DNA of 64,000 bases from Gammaproteobacteria bacterium (GCA_002746645.1 PDPU01000028.1:1-64000); one strand, 5' to 3'; shown: positions 8,821 through 18,695, counted from the first letter of the stretch. Program-made: numbers and translations. The notes: generated by a model not told the origin, from the sequence alone.

Positions 8821-10044
8821 TCAGTGATGTGCCCACTCTACCGTATCGAGATCGACCCCTTCCTTGTGCATGTCCCAAAGCGGGGAAAGCTCGCGGAGCT
8901 TCTCAACCGCCTTTCGCGTCTCGGCGATGGCGAAGTCCACTTCTTCCTCCGTGGTGAATCGGCCGAGCGCGAAGCGGATTGAACTGTGTGCCAGTTCGTC
9001 GTTGCGACCGAGCGCACGCAATACGTAGGACGGCTCGAGCGACGCACTGGTACAGGCCGAACCACTCGAGACGGCAATGTCCTTCATCGACATGATGAGG
9101 CTCTCGCCTTCGACGAAGTTGAAGCTCACGTTGAGCATGCCGGGCACACGGTGCTCTTCGTCCCCGTTGAGGTAGACCTCTTCGAGATCCTTGATGCCGT
9201 TCCAGAGCCGGTCGCGCAGCATGCGCAAACGCTCGTTGTCGGCAGCCATTTCTTCCTTCGCGATGCGGAAGGCTTCCCCCATGCCGACGATCTGGTGCGT
9301 CGGCAGCGTGCCCGAACGCATGCCACGCTCGTGACCACCGCCATGGATGATGGCTTCGAGTCGCACGCGAGGCTTTCTGCGCACATAGAGCGCACCGATA
9401 CCCTTCGGGCCATAGACCTTGTGCGCACTGAGGGACATGAGATCGGCATTCATGGCGTTGACGTCGACTTCCACCTTGCCGGGGCTCTGCGCGGCATCGA
9501 CGTGAAAGATGATGCCCTTCTCGCGCGTGATGGCACCGATGGCGGCGATGTCCTGTATCACGCCGATTTCGTTGTTGACGTGCATGACCGAGACGAGGAT
9601 GGTGTCGTCGCGAAGGGCCGCCTTCAGTTTTTCGAGGTCGAGCATGCCGTTGGACTCGGGGTCGAGGTAGGTGACCTCGAAGCCCTCGCGTTCGAGCTGG
9701 CGACAGGTATCGAGGACTGCCTTGTGCTCCGTCTTCAGGGTAACGATGTGCTTGCCTTTCTTCTGGTAGAAGTGCGCTGCACCCTTGATGGCGAGATTGT
9801 CGGACTCCGTGGCGCCGGACGTCCAGACGATTTCCTTCGGGTTGGCGCCGATGAGCGCCGCGACATGGCCACGCGCCTCCTCGACGAGTTCGTCGGCCTT
9901 CCAGCCAAAGCTGTGCGAACGCGATGCCGCATTCCCGAAATGGCCTTGCCGGGTCAGGCATTCAGCCATCTTGCTGGCGACACGCTCATCCACCGGCGTG
10001 GTGGCCGAATAGTCCATGTAAACGGGAATGTTCAGGGTACTCAC
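8821..10044 (-). CDS. iscS: Cysteine desulfurase IscS
   Basis: PLP enzyme that converts cysteine to alanine and supplies persulfide sulfur to IscU, tRNA thiolation and other acceptors. It is 407 aa. The Schiff-base lysine is Lys209 in [10 protein letters not shown], and the catalytic cysteine is Cys331 in [13 protein letters not shown]. The C-terminus [19 protein letters not shown] is the classic IscS ending. The start is GTG. It is preceded by iscR and followed by iscU. Confidence 0.97.
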   Translation of the reverse strand: MSTLNIPVYMDYSATTPVDERVASKMAECLTRQGHFGNAASRSHSFGWKADELVEEARGHVAALIGANPKEIVWTSGATESDNLAIKGAAHFYQKKGKHIVTLKTEHKAVLDTCRQLEREGFEVTYLDPESNGMLDLEKLKAALRDDTILVSVMHVNNEIGVIQDIAAIGAITREKGIIFHVDAAQSPGKVEVDVNAMNADLMSLSAHKVYGPKGIGALYVRRKPRVRLEAIIHGGGHERGMRSGTLPTHQIVGMGEAFRIAKEEMAADNERLRMLRDRLWNGIKDLEEVYLNGDEEHRVPGMLNVSFNFVEGESLIMSMKDIAVSSGSACTSASLEPSYVLRALGRNDELAHSSIRFALGRFTTEEEVDFAIAETRKAVEKLRELSPLWDMHKEGVDLDTVEWAHH

Positions 10045-10176
10045 GTACTTTTGACCTCGAATCGAGAATTGTTCACTGTTGAAACCAGCTGATCATGATT
10101 ACCACATCAAGCCTTGTCCGGAAAGCGGACTTGCAGACATCGACAGCCTGAAGGGCGACTATCCGACAGGACGCAC

Positions 10177-10635
10177 TCAACCGGCAATGCTCCGGTGTAC
10201 GAGCACCTGTTCCGGAACCACGGGCGACACCTGCATGCGTTGGTCGATCAGATCCTGCAGACTGATACCGGCAAGGAAACCCTTGATCTGCTCACTCAGG
10301 GCTTCCCAGAGATCGTGCGTCAGGCAGCGCCCGTGCGTCTGGCAGTTCTCCCGCCCACCGCACTGCGTGGCATCGACCGACTCGTTGACCGCGGCGATGA
10401 TGTCAGCCACCGACACCTCCGAGAGTTCGTGCGCCACCCGATAGCCCCCGCCGGGGCCACGCGTGCTGACGACAAGACCGGTGCGCCGCAACTTCGAAAA
10501 GAGCTGTTCGAGGTAGGACAGCGACAGTTCCTGCCGCTCGGCAATGTCGGCCAGCGGTACCGGTCGGCCGCCCTGGTTCAGGGCAAGATCCAGCATGGCC
10601 GTGACCGCATAACGCCCCTTGGTGGTCAATCTCAT
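10177..10635 (-). CDS. iscR: Fe-S cluster-sensing repressor IscR
   Basis: Rrf2-family regulator, 152 aa from the ATG at 10635 ([14 protein letters not shown]). The winged helix-turn-helix is in the N-terminal half. The [2Fe-2S] ligands Cys92, Cys98, Cys104 and His107 are in [20 protein letters not shown]. When clusters are plentiful the holo form represses its own operon, and a matching site lies on the promoter just upstream. A long upstream in-frame extension was not chosen because it lacks family similarity and crosses the promoter. Confidence 0.95.
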   Translation of the reverse strand: MRLTTKGRYAVTAMLDLALNQGGRPVPLADIAERQELSLSYLEQLFSKLRRTGLVVSTRGPGGGYRVAHELSEVSVADIIAAVNESVDATQCGGRENCQTHGRCLTHDLWEALSEQIKGFLAGISLQDLIDQRMQVSPVVPEQVLVHRSIAG

Positions 10636-10672
10636 GGCAGCATCCCCCGGCAACTCTTTCCAACTGTGGGGA

Positions 10673-10705
10673 ATGATTGCATGACCAAGTGAATTGGTCA
10701 AGTAT
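10673..10705 (-). promoter_or_regulatory. iscR promoter with overlapping IscR type-1-like site
   Basis: On the minus strand a -35 TTGACC (10696-10701) and a -10-like AATCAT (10673-10678) are separated by 17 bases, with an extended TG before the -10. A dyad beginning ATACTTGACC and ending GGTCAT spans 10681-10705. By eye it matches about 20 of 25 positions of the E. coli type-1 IscR consensus. It covers the -35 element, which fits autorepression. Confidence 0.7.
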
Positions 10706-10807
10706 TGGCATGGATTATCAAGAATACGAGCCTGCCATGTGCTCACCCTCATGGGTGCATGAATCCGCCATCCCTGCCACTCCCCCTGACCGGTCTTCGA
10801 ACCCCTT

Positions 10808-11644
10808 TCAGGCGCCTCCCGTACCCGTCCTGCCCGGCGCTTCGAGCCGTGAGAGAACGCTGTCGTCGTCGACGAAGGTGTCGTCGACGGAAACCTCTGC
10901 GCTCCCATCCGAGGCATTTTCACGCGGTGACTGGCTGCCGGGGCAATCAGGCACACCCTCCATGACCGCGCACAGGCGCTGCACCTCGACACGCAGCTCG
11001 GCTACCTGACGGCGCAGATTGTCGATGATTTCGTCGTTCGGATCCTCGATCTTGCCGGCTACGGCGTAAGCGTCGAAATCGCGCAGATGCCCGAGGCGCT
11101 CATCGTGTTCGACACAATCATCGGATTCCCTGCGGCAACGGACAACATGCGCCGGCACACCCACGACCGTGGCGCCTTCGGGCACCGCTTCGAGCACCAC
11201 GGCATTCGACCCGACACGCGCATCGTGCCCGACCGTGAACGGCCCGAGAATCTTCGCCCCTGCTCCGATGACCACGCGGTCACCGATGGTCGGATGGCGC
11301 TTGCCCGAATCGGTACTGCGGCCGCCCAGCGTGACCCCCTGATAGAGCGTGACATCATCACCGATCTCGGCCGTTTCGCCAATGACGATGCCCGCGCCGT
11401 GATCGGCAAAGAAACGCCGCCCGATGACCGCGCCCGGGTGAATCTCGATGCCCGTGAGCCAGCGGGCAACGTTCGCGAAGTAACGTGCCGGCCATTTCGC
11501 TCCCTTCTGCCATAGCCAGTGGTTGATGCGATGAAACAGCAGTGCGTGTACACCGGAGTACACGGTAAGGACGTCGAATAACCCACGCGCGGCGGGGTCA
11601 CGTGCCTGCACACATCGCAGGTCTTCCTTTATCTGGTCGAACAT
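10808..11644 (-). CDS. cysE: Serine O-acetyltransferase
   Basis: Makes O-acetylserine from serine and acetyl-CoA, the first step of cysteine synthesis. It is 278 aa from MFDQIKEDL. It has an N-terminal helical domain and then left-handed beta-helix hexapeptide repeats. Active-site signatures are [21 protein letters not shown] and VTLGG. The C-terminal tail (after about residue 180) is longer than in many homologues and acidic. Placement directly upstream of iscR links cysteine supply to IscS. Confidence 0.95.
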   Translation of the reverse strand: MFDQIKEDLRCVQARDPAARGLFDVLTVYSGVHALLFHRINHWLWQKGAKWPARYFANVARWLTGIEIHPGAVIGRRFFADHGAGIVIGETAEIGDDVTLYQGVTLGGRSTDSGKRHPTIGDRVVIGAGAKILGPFTVGHDARVGSNAVVLEAVPEGATVVGVPAHVVRCRRESDDCVEHDERLGHLRDFDAYAVAGKIEDPNDEIIDNLRRQVAELRVEVQRLCAVMEGVPDCPGSQSPRENASDGSAEVSVDDTFVDDDSVLSRLEAPGRTGTGGA

Positions 11645-11762
11645 GGGAAGTCTTCCCGCGACGGATCCTGAAACCATTGTACGGCTGAACAGCGCATGCT
11701 GCACGCTTTCGGTGCCGAGGCCGAAGCAGCACGCACCCTGTCCGGAGATGGCGCTCGCTGAA

Positions 11763-12707
11763 CTACTTGTCGTGGTCCTTCTCGGTGGCCTTCTCGGTGG
11801 CCTTCTCGGTGGCCTTCTCGGTGGCCTTCTCGGTGGCCTTCTCGGTGGCCTTCTCGGTGGCCGAGAGGATGCCACGCAGAATCGCCAGTTCGTTGACGTT
11901 CGGGCGATTCTGCTCGAAATAGCACCTGACACGCCGACGCAGCAGCCGAGGCTGCTCGGGGTTCAGAAACCCGGTCTCGACCATGATGCGATCGAGATGT
12001 GCATGGAAATGCTCCATGGCTTCGCTCGTCGCCGGCATGCGATCCCTGTCGGTTACCGCTTCTTCACTGGGCTCGAGCACCTCCGGTTTCCATTTGCCGG
12101 GCATCTTCTGCGGTGCACCCTGCGGCACGATGTCGAGGGTGCGCGAGAGTTCATAGGCCACGACCTGCACCGCACTGCCGAGGTTCAGCGAGGAGAACTC
12201 GGGGTTGCAGGGAATGCGCAGCAGCCGTGTACAGCGATCGAGATCCGCATTGCCGAGTCCTGATCGTTCCTGACCGAACACCATCGCCACGGCAAGGGGC
12301 TCGGAGCTTGCGGCGGCCAGCACCTGCACATGCTCGGCGGCCTCGTGGCAGGAGAGCATCGGTACGGCAATGCTTCTCGCGCGGGCGCTCGTACCGATGA
12401 CGACATGGCAATCGGCCACGGCATCCTTGAGCGTCGTATAGTACTTCGCTTCCTCGAGCACGTGGTTGGCCCCCGCCGAACGCGCCAGCGCCTCGGCCGT
12501 GCGCGGTGAACAGGTGTCGACGAGGCGCATTTCGGTGAAGCCCATGGTCTTCATTGCCCGTGCCGCGGCACCGAGATTGCCGGTGTGGGTGGTGCCGACG
12601 AGAATGAAGATGATGCGGGGTGCGGGAAATGTCGATGCGGTCGAGGCCGTGGCCGCATCGGCATCGGATCTGGCCGAGGCATTCGGCGGGGTGTCGGAAT
12701 CGCTCAC
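11763..12707 (-). CDS. trmJ: tRNA (cytidine/uridine-32-2'-O-)-methyltransferase TrmJ
   Basis: SPOUT methyltransferase that modifies position 32 of several tRNAs. The fold is shown by [31 protein letters not shown] and [17 protein letters not shown]. The GTG at 12707 is preferred over an ATG at 12752, because a good promoter (TTGAAA, 18 bases, TATATT) places transcription start near 12732, downstream of that ATG. This gives 314 aa. The C-terminus ends in seven ATEK repeats and DHDK encoded by a 12-bp tandem array, which is outside the catalytic fold. Confidence 0.92.
   Translation of the reverse strand: MSDSDTPPNASARSDADAATASTASTFPAPRIIFILVGTTHTGNLGAAARAMKTMGFTEMRLVDTCSPRTAEALARSAGANHVLEEAKYYTTLKDAVADCHVVIGTSARARSIAVPMLSCHEAAEHVQVLAAASSEPLAVAMVFGQERSGLGNADLDRCTRLLRIPCNPEFSSLNLGSAVQVVAYELSRTLDIVPQGAPQKMPGKWKPEVLEPSEEAVTDRDRMPATSEAMEHFHAHLDRIMVETGFLNPEQPRLLRRRVRCYFEQNRPNVNELAILRGILSATEKATEKATEKATEKATEKATEKATEKDHDK
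11777..11862. repeat. 12-bp tandem repeat encoding ATEK x7 at the trmJ C-terminus
   Basis: Six perfect copies of GGCCTTCTCGGT plus partial flanking copies. On the coding strand each unit encodes Ala-Thr-Glu-Lys, adding a charged, probably helical tail to TrmJ. Perfect identity of the units implies recent slippage and likely copy-number variation between strains. Confidence 0.95.
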
Positions 12708-12738
12708 TTGCAGGACCTGCGGGCATGTTGGAAACGCC

Positions 12739-12768
12739 AATATACCGTCCATGCCTGAACTCTTTCAA
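12739..12768 (-). promoter_or_regulatory. Predicted sigma-70 promoter for trmJ (and downstream cysE-isc)
   Basis: On the minus strand TTGAAA (12763-12768) and TATATT (12739-12744) are separated by 18 bases. The predicted start near 12732 leaves about 25 bases of leader before the GTG at 12707. Confidence 0.7.
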
Positions 12769-12959
12769 AACAAACGCAGCATCCGCCAACTGATAACCCT
12801 GGCTGTGGGTGAGAAAACCGGCACCGGCACGCTCAACGTTTCGCGGGCCTGGCGGTCAGACGCTCGCTAGTGAAACCAAGGCGCAGCAGCGCTAGACTTG
12901 TCACCATTGGCCGGCCACTCGCGTCGGCAACCGCTCATTGCCAAAAGAAGGCCTCCTTC

Positions 12960-13757
12960 ATGCACCCGATGCTCAATATCGGCGTCCGTGCCGCGCGCGC
13001 GGCCGGCCGCGTCATCACCCAGAACGTCGACCGCGTCGATGCCAGCAACATCAGCCGCAAGCAGAAGAACGACTACGTCACCGAATTCGATCGTCAGGCC
13101 GAGGCCAGCATCATCCAGGTTCTCCACAAGGCCTACCCCGATCACGCCATTCTCGGTGAGGAAAGTGGTCTGCATGGCAGCGAAGATGCCGAGTATCGCT
13201 GGGTGGTAGACCCCATCGACGGCACCCTGAACTTCATCCAGGGCATTCCGCATTTCAGTGTCTCGATCGGCCTGCTGCGCAATGGCCGCCCCTACCAGGG
13301 AGTCATCTACGACCCGATGCGCCAGGAACTCTTTACCGCAAGCAAGGGCGAAGGCGCCTTTCTCGACGGCAAGCGCATCCGTGTATCCGGCGCGAATTCG
13401 CTCGAACGTGCCGTGATCGGCACGGGTTTTCCGCACAAGCCGAGCCTTTCCTTCGATCGTTACGAAACCATGACGCGCCATTTCACCGAGAGGGTCACCG
13501 GCATCCGTCGACTCGGCTCGGCCGCGCTCGACCTTGCCTACGTCTCGGCCGGGCGACTCGACGGCATGTGGATGATGGGTATCTCGGCCTGGGACGTCAT
13601 TGCAGGTGGCCTCATGGTGCGCGAAGCCGGCGGCCTCGTGAACGACTTTTCGGGCGGTGACGGCTGGATGAACGGAGGCGAGATCGTTGCCGCCAGCCCG
13701 AAGGTTCAGCATCAGATGCTGCAGGGGCTGGCTGGCTCGGGCAAGGCCGACGCTTAA
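12960..13757 (+). CDS. suhB: Inositol monophosphatase family protein SuhB
   Basis: Mg-dependent phosphatase, 265 aa. In gammaproteobacteria SuhB also acts in rRNA antitermination complexes. Metal-binding motifs are visible: GEESG near residue 66, WVVDPIDGTLNF near 81-92, and WDVIAGGLMVREAGG near 212-226. It is divergent from trmJ, the usual arrangement. Its last codons (GSGKADA) lie inside a 33-bp unit that is duplicated into the 3' region. Confidence 0.95.
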   Translation: MHPMLNIGVRAARAAGRVITQNVDRVDASNISRKQKNDYVTEFDRQAEASIIQVLHKAYPDHAILGEESGLHGSEDAEYRWVVDPIDGTLNFIQGIPHFSVSIGLLRNGRPYQGVIYDPMRQELFTASKGEGAFLDGKRIRVSGANSLERAVIGTGFPHKPSLSFDRYETMTRHFTERVTGIRRLGSAALDLAYVSAGRLDGMWMMGISAWDVIAGGLMVREAGGLVNDFSGGDGWMNGGEIVAASPKVQHQMLQGLAGSGKADA

Positions 13758-13833
13758 GCCGACCTGTCAGCGGGCAAGGCCGACGCCTGGCCGACCTGTC
13801 AACGGGCCATGCCGACACCTGGTCGGCATGGCC
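13739..13833. repeat. 33-bp duplication at suhB 3' end and strong hairpin
   Basis: A 33-base unit starting GGGCAAGGCCGACGC at 13739 contains the suhB stop codon. It is repeated at 13772-13803 and followed by a related segment forming a perfect 12-bp hairpin (GGCCATGCCGAC/GTCGGCATGGCC, 13805-13833, loop ACCTG). There is no T-tract, so it is not a classic intrinsic terminator. It may stabilise or end the suhB transcript. Confidence 0.8.
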
Positions 13834-13928
13834 GGGCAAGGGTCAGCGCATGGCCGGTATTTCTGGCCGTTGCCGACACATGAGGTTATTCTCATAGTCA
13901 ACAGCACACCGGAGGGAGTCCGTGGCAC

Positions 13929-15764
13929 GTGCCCATCCCCGAGCGAGCCATCCACGATCCGCGATACGGCGGCGCCCTCTATCGCATCCTTGCACTGACG
14001 CTGACTGCGCTCGTGATCGGCGCACTGGTATCGCTTGCCGCGATCGCCTTCGTCGAGAGCATCGCCTGGCTCAACGACGCCGTGCTCATCTCCCACCATG
14101 CCCGCGCGCAGGTGGAAAACGCCTGGTTGCTGATACCGGCAACCGTGCTGGTGCCGGCGCTCGGCGGTTTGCTGGTAGGACTTCTGCTGCAGCATGGCTC
14201 GCGCGTGGGGCGCCCCACAGGCCCCCCGGATGTCATCCACGCCGTGCAACTCCATTCCACCATGCCGTCAACCCGCGACGGCATGGTATCGACACTGGCC
14301 GTGGTGCTGTCGATCGGCTGTGGCGCCTCCGTCGGGCAATACGGGCCACTTGTCTACCTCGGGGCCATGATTGGCAACTGGGCCAATGCGCTGAAACTCC
14401 GCATTCCGAACATATCGGCCATTGCCATCGCCTGCGGTGTGGCCGCAGCGATCTCCACCGCCTTCAACGCACCGATTGCCGGCATGGTGTTCGCGCACGA
14501 ACTCATCCTGCGCCATTATTCGTTGCAGGCCTTCGCACCTACCACGGTGGCTTCTGTGGTGGGTTACGTCGTCGCCAACATCGTGTTCGAGCGCGATCCG
14601 CTCTTCCTGGTCGAATTCGCCGGTGTTTCCAACAGCCATGAATTCGTTCTCTTTGCGATACTCGGTGTCGTCACCGCCGCGCTCGCGGTAGGCTTCATGC
14701 GCCTGATCCTCGCTGCCCAGGCCCGGGTGAAGACACTGTCGCTTGCCCCCTACTTGCGTACCGCTGCTGCCGGCGCCCTCGTCGGCTGTACGGCACTGAT
14801 GCTGCCGGACGTCCTCGGCGTTGGCCGCGAGGCGCTGCGGTTTGCGACCATAGAAGGCGCCTTCCATCCGGCCGAACTGCCGTTGCTCGTGATTGCCAAG
14901 CTCGTTCTCACCGCGCTCTGCATCGCGGCGGGCTTCGCCGGCGGCGTCTTCAGTCCGGCGATGCTCATCGGCATTCTCTTCGGGGCATTCTTCTGGCAGA
15001 GCATCGACGCTCTGGGTATCAGCAATGCGGGCGTCGTGCCCTACGCCATCAGTGGCATGGTGGCAATGGCAAGCCCGGTCATCGGCGCACCGCTGACGAT
15101 GATCCTGATCGTCTTCGAACTCACCCGCAACTACGATCTCACCATCGCTGCAATGGTGGCCGTGGTGTTCTCGAACCTGTTTGCCTTTCGTTGGTTCGGC
15201 CGCTCGCTTTTCGACGTGCAGCTCACCGCCCGGGGTGTGCACCTCGATGACGGTCGCGACCGCGCCATACTCGAACACCACCACCTCGGCGAGCACGTCA
15301 CTGACGACTACCTCTCGCTACCCGTCGATACGCCACGTCGGGAGGCACTCGCCATCATGGACCAACAGCGCCGCAACGAAGCCGTGGTGGTCGACGCTAC
15401 CGGCCGCTATCAGGGATTGCTGCGGCAGAGCAGGCTGCGTGAGTCACTGGCGCGGCAACCGGCATCGGTCGACGAGCATCGTGCCGTCGAACATGCGCAT
15501 AACCCGGCGTCGGCAAGCGACTCGTCCCCGTCCGTCGCGAACATCAGCATCGAGAAACTGCTCGACGAGGATGTGCCCGTCTTCGATCAGCACACTTCGC
15601 TGTGGCAGGCCATGCAGGGACTCGAGAGCTTCGTCGGCGATGCCGTGCCGCTGATCGATGCCGACACCCGCAAGGTGCTGGGTGTGATCACCGAACGTCG
15701 CATCATCGAAGCCTATCTGCAGACCATGCATGGACTCAGGCGCGAGGAACACCATGCGCTGTAA
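13929..15764 (+). CDS. CLC-family chloride channel/transporter with CBS domains
   Basis: Integral membrane CLC protein, 611 aa from a GTG with GGAGGGAG 10 bases upstream. The chloride-path region CGASVGQYGPLVYLGA (131-146) aligns with GSGLSLGREGPTVQLGA of CLC-ec1, and AGGVFSPAML gives the later filter segment. The gating glutamate of GREGP is replaced (Tyr138 in GQYGP) and the GSGIP motif is poorly kept. The cytoplasmic C-terminus (from about 470) has two CBS-like segments with an acidic/Ser-rich linker. It overlaps the next gene by 11 bases. Confidence 0.88.
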   Translation: MPIPERAIHDPRYGGALYRILALTLTALVIGALVSLAAIAFVESIAWLNDAVLISHHARAQVENAWLLIPATVLVPALGGLLVGLLLQHGSRVGRPTGPPDVIHAVQLHSTMPSTRDGMVSTLAVVLSIGCGASVGQYGPLVYLGAMIGNWANALKLRIPNISAIAIACGVAAAISTAFNAPIAGMVFAHELILRHYSLQAFAPTTVASVVGYVVANIVFERDPLFLVEFAGVSNSHEFVLFAILGVVTAALAVGFMRLILAAQARVKTLSLAPYLRTAAAGALVGCTALMLPDVLGVGREALRFATIEGAFHPAELPLLVIAKLVLTALCIAAGFAGGVFSPAMLIGILFGAFFWQSIDALGISNAGVVPYAISGMVAMASPVIGAPLTMILIVFELTRNYDLTIAAMVAVVFSNLFAFRWFGRSLFDVQLTARGVHLDDGRDRAILEHHHLGEHVTDDYLSLPVDTPRREALAIMDQQRRNEAVVVDATGRYQGLLRQSRLRESLARQPASVDEHRAVEHAHNPASASDSSPSVANISIEKLLDEDVPVFDQHTSLWQAMQGLESFVGDAVPLIDADTRKVLGVITERRIIEAYLQTMHGLRREEHHAL

Positions 15765-16992
15765 CCTCCAACCTCGCAGGCACCGCGCTCGCCGGTTCGG
15801 ACCGGCGGGCTGCCTCGCCTGTCTGTGTCTGCTGTTGTCGAACGCATCGGCCTCGGGGGACAGGCTTGTCATAGCCACCTGGGGTGGCCCCTACGAAGCA
15901 GCGCAGACCCGAGCCTTGTTCGCCCCCTTCACCAGAACCAGCGGTGTCACCGTCGACACCAGCCCCTATACGGGTGGGCTCGACCTCGACGCCATCACGC
16001 CGAAGCCGTCACTGATCGACATGACCCAGAGCGACGCCCTGCTGGCCTGCGACAAGGGGCTGCTCCACACACTGACCGAACTCGGACTCGACGCCGATTT
16101 CCCTGTTCCGGGCGGCGGGCTCATCGCCACCCTCTCGGGTCTGCTTGAAGATCGGCACCAGAGCGACGCCGGGGGAGCAGCCGTCACGGACAACCCGACC
16201 TCCGCAATGGCGGATGCGACCGGCGACCGGCAGGCACTGATCCGCCACGCCATCCAACCCTGCAGCATCGCCCATTCGACCTACGCCACTCTCGTCGCCT
16301 ACAACGATGCTGCGTTCCCGGGAGTGAAGCCCGATACCATCGAAGACTTCTTCGACCTCGAACGCTTCCCCGGCAAGCGTGGCCTCGAACGCAATCCCGA
16401 TGCCGTTCTCGAATGGGCGCTGATGGCCGAGGGCATTCCGATCTCGCAAGTACATGACCTGCTCAGCACCAACCGCGGACTCGACCTCGCCTTTCGCAAA
16501 CTCGACAGCATCCGCGAGCACATACTCTGGTGGGACACGCCACAGGAGTCGGTGAATCTCCTGGCGTCGGGTGCAGTGAGCATGGGCTCGGGATACAACG
16601 GCCGCTTCTTCAGCGCACAACTCGAGAACATTCCGCTGGTACTGATCTGGGACGGTCAACTCATCGACTATTCGGCCTGGGCAGTGCCCGTGACCGCAGA
16701 AGACCACGAGACGGCACTCGCGATCGCATTCATCCGCTTCGCCATGGCGCCAGCACGACAGGCTGCGGTTGCCGAGGCCATTCCCTACGGACCGACGCAA
16801 CTCGAGGCCCTGACACGCATCGGTGTGCACGACGCAAGCGGTATCCCCATGCTCTCGCAGCTTCCCACCGCACCGCATCACATGCGCCGCGCCCTGCTCC
16901 GCAACAGCGTCTGGTATGCCAACACCGAAAAGCTCCGCCGTGAGCGTTTCGACCAGTGGTTGGCCGCAACGGAATCCAGCATATCTCGATAA
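15754..16992 (+). CDS. Orphan extracellular solute-binding protein, PotD/family 1 type
   Basis: Predicted exported binding protein, 412 aa. The N-terminus is Arg-rich, then hydrophobic with cysteines (CLACLCLLLSNASASG). It could be a Sec signal, or a lipoprotein signal if one of the cysteines is modified. The mature start LVIATWGGPYEAAQTRALFAPF is typical of polyamine/iron-type binding proteins, as are VAYNDAAFPG and WAVPVTAEDHETALAIAFIRFA. No permease or ATPase is adjacent. The ATG lies inside the CLC gene end with GAGG upstream, so the two are co-translated. The ligand is unknown. Confidence 0.8.
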   Translation: MRCNLQPRRHRARRFGPAGCLACLCLLLSNASASGDRLVIATWGGPYEAAQTRALFAPFTRTSGVTVDTSPYTGGLDLDAITPKPSLIDMTQSDALLACDKGLLHTLTELGLDADFPVPGGGLIATLSGLLEDRHQSDAGGAAVTDNPTSAMADATGDRQALIRHAIQPCSIAHSTYATLVAYNDAAFPGVKPDTIEDFFDLERFPGKRGLERNPDAVLEWALMAEGIPISQVHDLLSTNRGLDLAFRKLDSIREHILWWDTPQESVNLLASGAVSMGSGYNGRFFSAQLENIPLVLIWDGQLIDYSAWAVPVTAEDHETALAIAFIRFAMAPARQAAVAEAIPYGPTQLEALTRIGVHDASGIPMLSQLPTAPHHMRRALLRNSVWYANTEKLRRERFDQWLAATESSISR

Positions 16993-17032
16993 GTCAGCAG
17001 TTCGTCAGTCTCGGTCCGAATGAGCCGAAGCC

Positions 17033-17038
17033 TATAAT
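17033..17038 (+). promoter_or_regulatory. Candidate -10 element upstream of the ammonia-lyase gene
   Basis: A perfect TATAAT lies 53 bases before the ATG. No convincing -35 is seen at 16-18 bases upstream, so an activator may be needed, or the element may be chance. Confidence 0.4.
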
Positions 17039-17091
17039 GGGCGGCTGTTGCGGGCAACACGAACAACTGCCCTCCTTGCCACGAACACCCC

Positions 17092-18615
17092 ATGCTTGAA
17101 CTGAACGAAGGACTCGATCTCGACGACGTCAACGACGTCGTCTGCAACGCACGCGAAGTGACGCTCGGCGCGCCATTGCTGGAACGCGTCGACACGAGCC
17201 ATGCCTTTCTCGAGGCCTTCGCGGCCAACAAGATCATCTATGGCGTCAACACGGGCTTCGGCCCGATGGCGCAGTACCGCATCGATGACGCGAACCGCGA
17301 GCAACTGCAACTGAACCTCATCCGCAGTCATGCCTCGGGTACCGGTGCGCTGATGTCACCGACCCACGTTCGCGCCACGATGCTTGCGCGCCTGAATACC
17401 CTGGGACTCGGTTTTTCAGGCATCCATCGAAACGCCCTGGAACTGCTCGTGGCACTCCTCAACAAACGCATCACTCCGCTCATCCACGAGCATGGTGGTG
17501 TCGGTGCGAGCGGCGACCTCGTGCAACTCGCGCATCTCGCCCTGGTTCTGATCGGTGAAGGCGAAGTATTCAAGGATGGACAGCGCGCACCCACCGCCGA
17601 GGTCTTCGCACAGGAAGGGCTGTCACCGCTCAGGATGCGTATTCGCGAAGGACTCGCACTCATGAACGGCACCTCATCGATGAACGGCATCGGTCTCGTG
17701 AACTGCATTCTCGCCAGGCGCCTGCTGGGCTGGATGATCAAGTGCTCGGCGGCCATCAACGAACTCGTGCAGACCTACGACGATCATCTTTCCGAAAGTC
17801 TGAATGCTTCCAAACGCCACCCGGGACAAAGGGCGGTTGCCGCACGCATGCGCGAGCACCTGTCCGACAGCACCCTCGTACGCGACCGTGGCGAGCATCT
17901 CTACACCGCCGAGGCGAAGTCGGACGTGTTCCGTGAGAAGGTGCAGGAGTATTATTCTCTCCGCTGCGTACCGCAGATTCTCGGCCCGGTACAGGACACG
18001 CTCGAAAACACCGTGAGGGTGCTTGTCGACGAACTCAACTCTGCCAACGACAACCCCATCATCGATGTGGCCGGTCAGCACGTGTATCACGGCGGCAACT
18101 TCCACGGCGACTACGTCTCGCTCGAAATGGACAAGCTGAAGCTCGTGGTCACACGAATGAGCACGCTCGCCGAGCGCCAGCTCAACTACCTCATGAACCC
18201 GAAGATCAACGATGTGCTGCCGCCCTTCACGAACCTCGGCACCCTCGGGCTCAACTTCGGCCTGCAGGGCGTGCAGTTCACGGCCACCTCCACCGCTGCC
18301 GAGAACCAGATGCTGGCGAATTCGATGTACGTGCACAGCATTCCCAACAACAACGACAATCAGGACGTCGTGAGCATGGGCACCAACGCGGCGCTGATCA
18401 CGGCACGGGTGATCGACAACGCCTTTGAAGTCGTGGCCATCGAACTCATGGCCATTGCCCAGGCGCTCGATTACCTCGAACTGCACGAGCAGGCATCCAC
18501 CGCCACCCGCAGCATGTACGACAGCATCCGCGGCATCGTACCGAAGACGGTCACTGACCATCCGCACTACACCTCGGTGAATGCTCTGAAGGCGCATATC
18601 TCCCGCCTGGACTGA
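17092..18615 (+). CDS. Aromatic amino-acid ammonia-lyase, probably tyrosine ammonia-lyase
   Basis: Forms 4-coumarate (or cinnamate/urocanate) by non-oxidative deamination. It is 507 aa. The MIO cofactor triad is Ala139-Ser140-Gly141 in GGVGASGDLVQLAHLAL, and catalytic Tyr50 is in IIYGVNTGFGPMAQYR. Long blocks such as EYYSLRCVPQILGPV and NSANDNPIIDVAGQHVYHGG match my recollection of Flavobacterium johnsoniae TAL much better than classical HutH. The pair Ser79-His80 is as in that enzyme. No hutU/hutI, coumarate-CoA ligase or aryl-polyene genes are near. Substrate is inferred, not shown. Confidence 0.85.
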   Translation: MLELNEGLDLDDVNDVVCNAREVTLGAPLLERVDTSHAFLEAFAANKIIYGVNTGFGPMAQYRIDDANREQLQLNLIRSHASGTGALMSPTHVRATMLARLNTLGLGFSGIHRNALELLVALLNKRITPLIHEHGGVGASGDLVQLAHLALVLIGEGEVFKDGQRAPTAEVFAQEGLSPLRMRIREGLALMNGTSSMNGIGLVNCILARRLLGWMIKCSAAINELVQTYDDHLSESLNASKRHPGQRAVAARMREHLSDSTLVRDRGEHLYTAEAKSDVFREKVQEYYSLRCVPQILGPVQDTLENTVRVLVDELNSANDNPIIDVAGQHVYHGGNFHGDYVSLEMDKLKLVVTRMSTLAERQLNYLMNPKINDVLPPFTNLGTLGLNFGLQGVQFTATSTAAENQMLANSMYVHSIPNNNDNQDVVSMGTNAALITARVIDNAFEVVAIELMAIAQALDYLELHEQASTATRSMYDSIRGIVPKTVTDHPHYTSVNALKAHISRLD

Positions 18616-18695
18616 TCCGCCGCTCTCAAAAACGGACAACTCATCAGCAACAACGGATGTTCATGCTGCTTCGAACGCCACCATCAGCATGGTTT

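Noticed and set aside
10636..10992. N-terminal extension of IscR
   Set aside because: The extra residues cross the promoter and IscR-like site and do not resemble Rrf2 proteins.
11777..11862. CRISPR array
   Set aside because: Contiguous 12-mers inside a coding sequence, no spacers.
12708..12752. trmJ start at the ATG at 12752
   Set aside because: The best promoter places the transcript start downstream of this ATG, and the added residues have no family counterpart.
17092..18615. Histidine ammonia-lyase of a hut operon
   Set aside because: No hutU, hutI or hutG genes are adjacent, and the sequence blocks fit the flavobacterial TAL type better.
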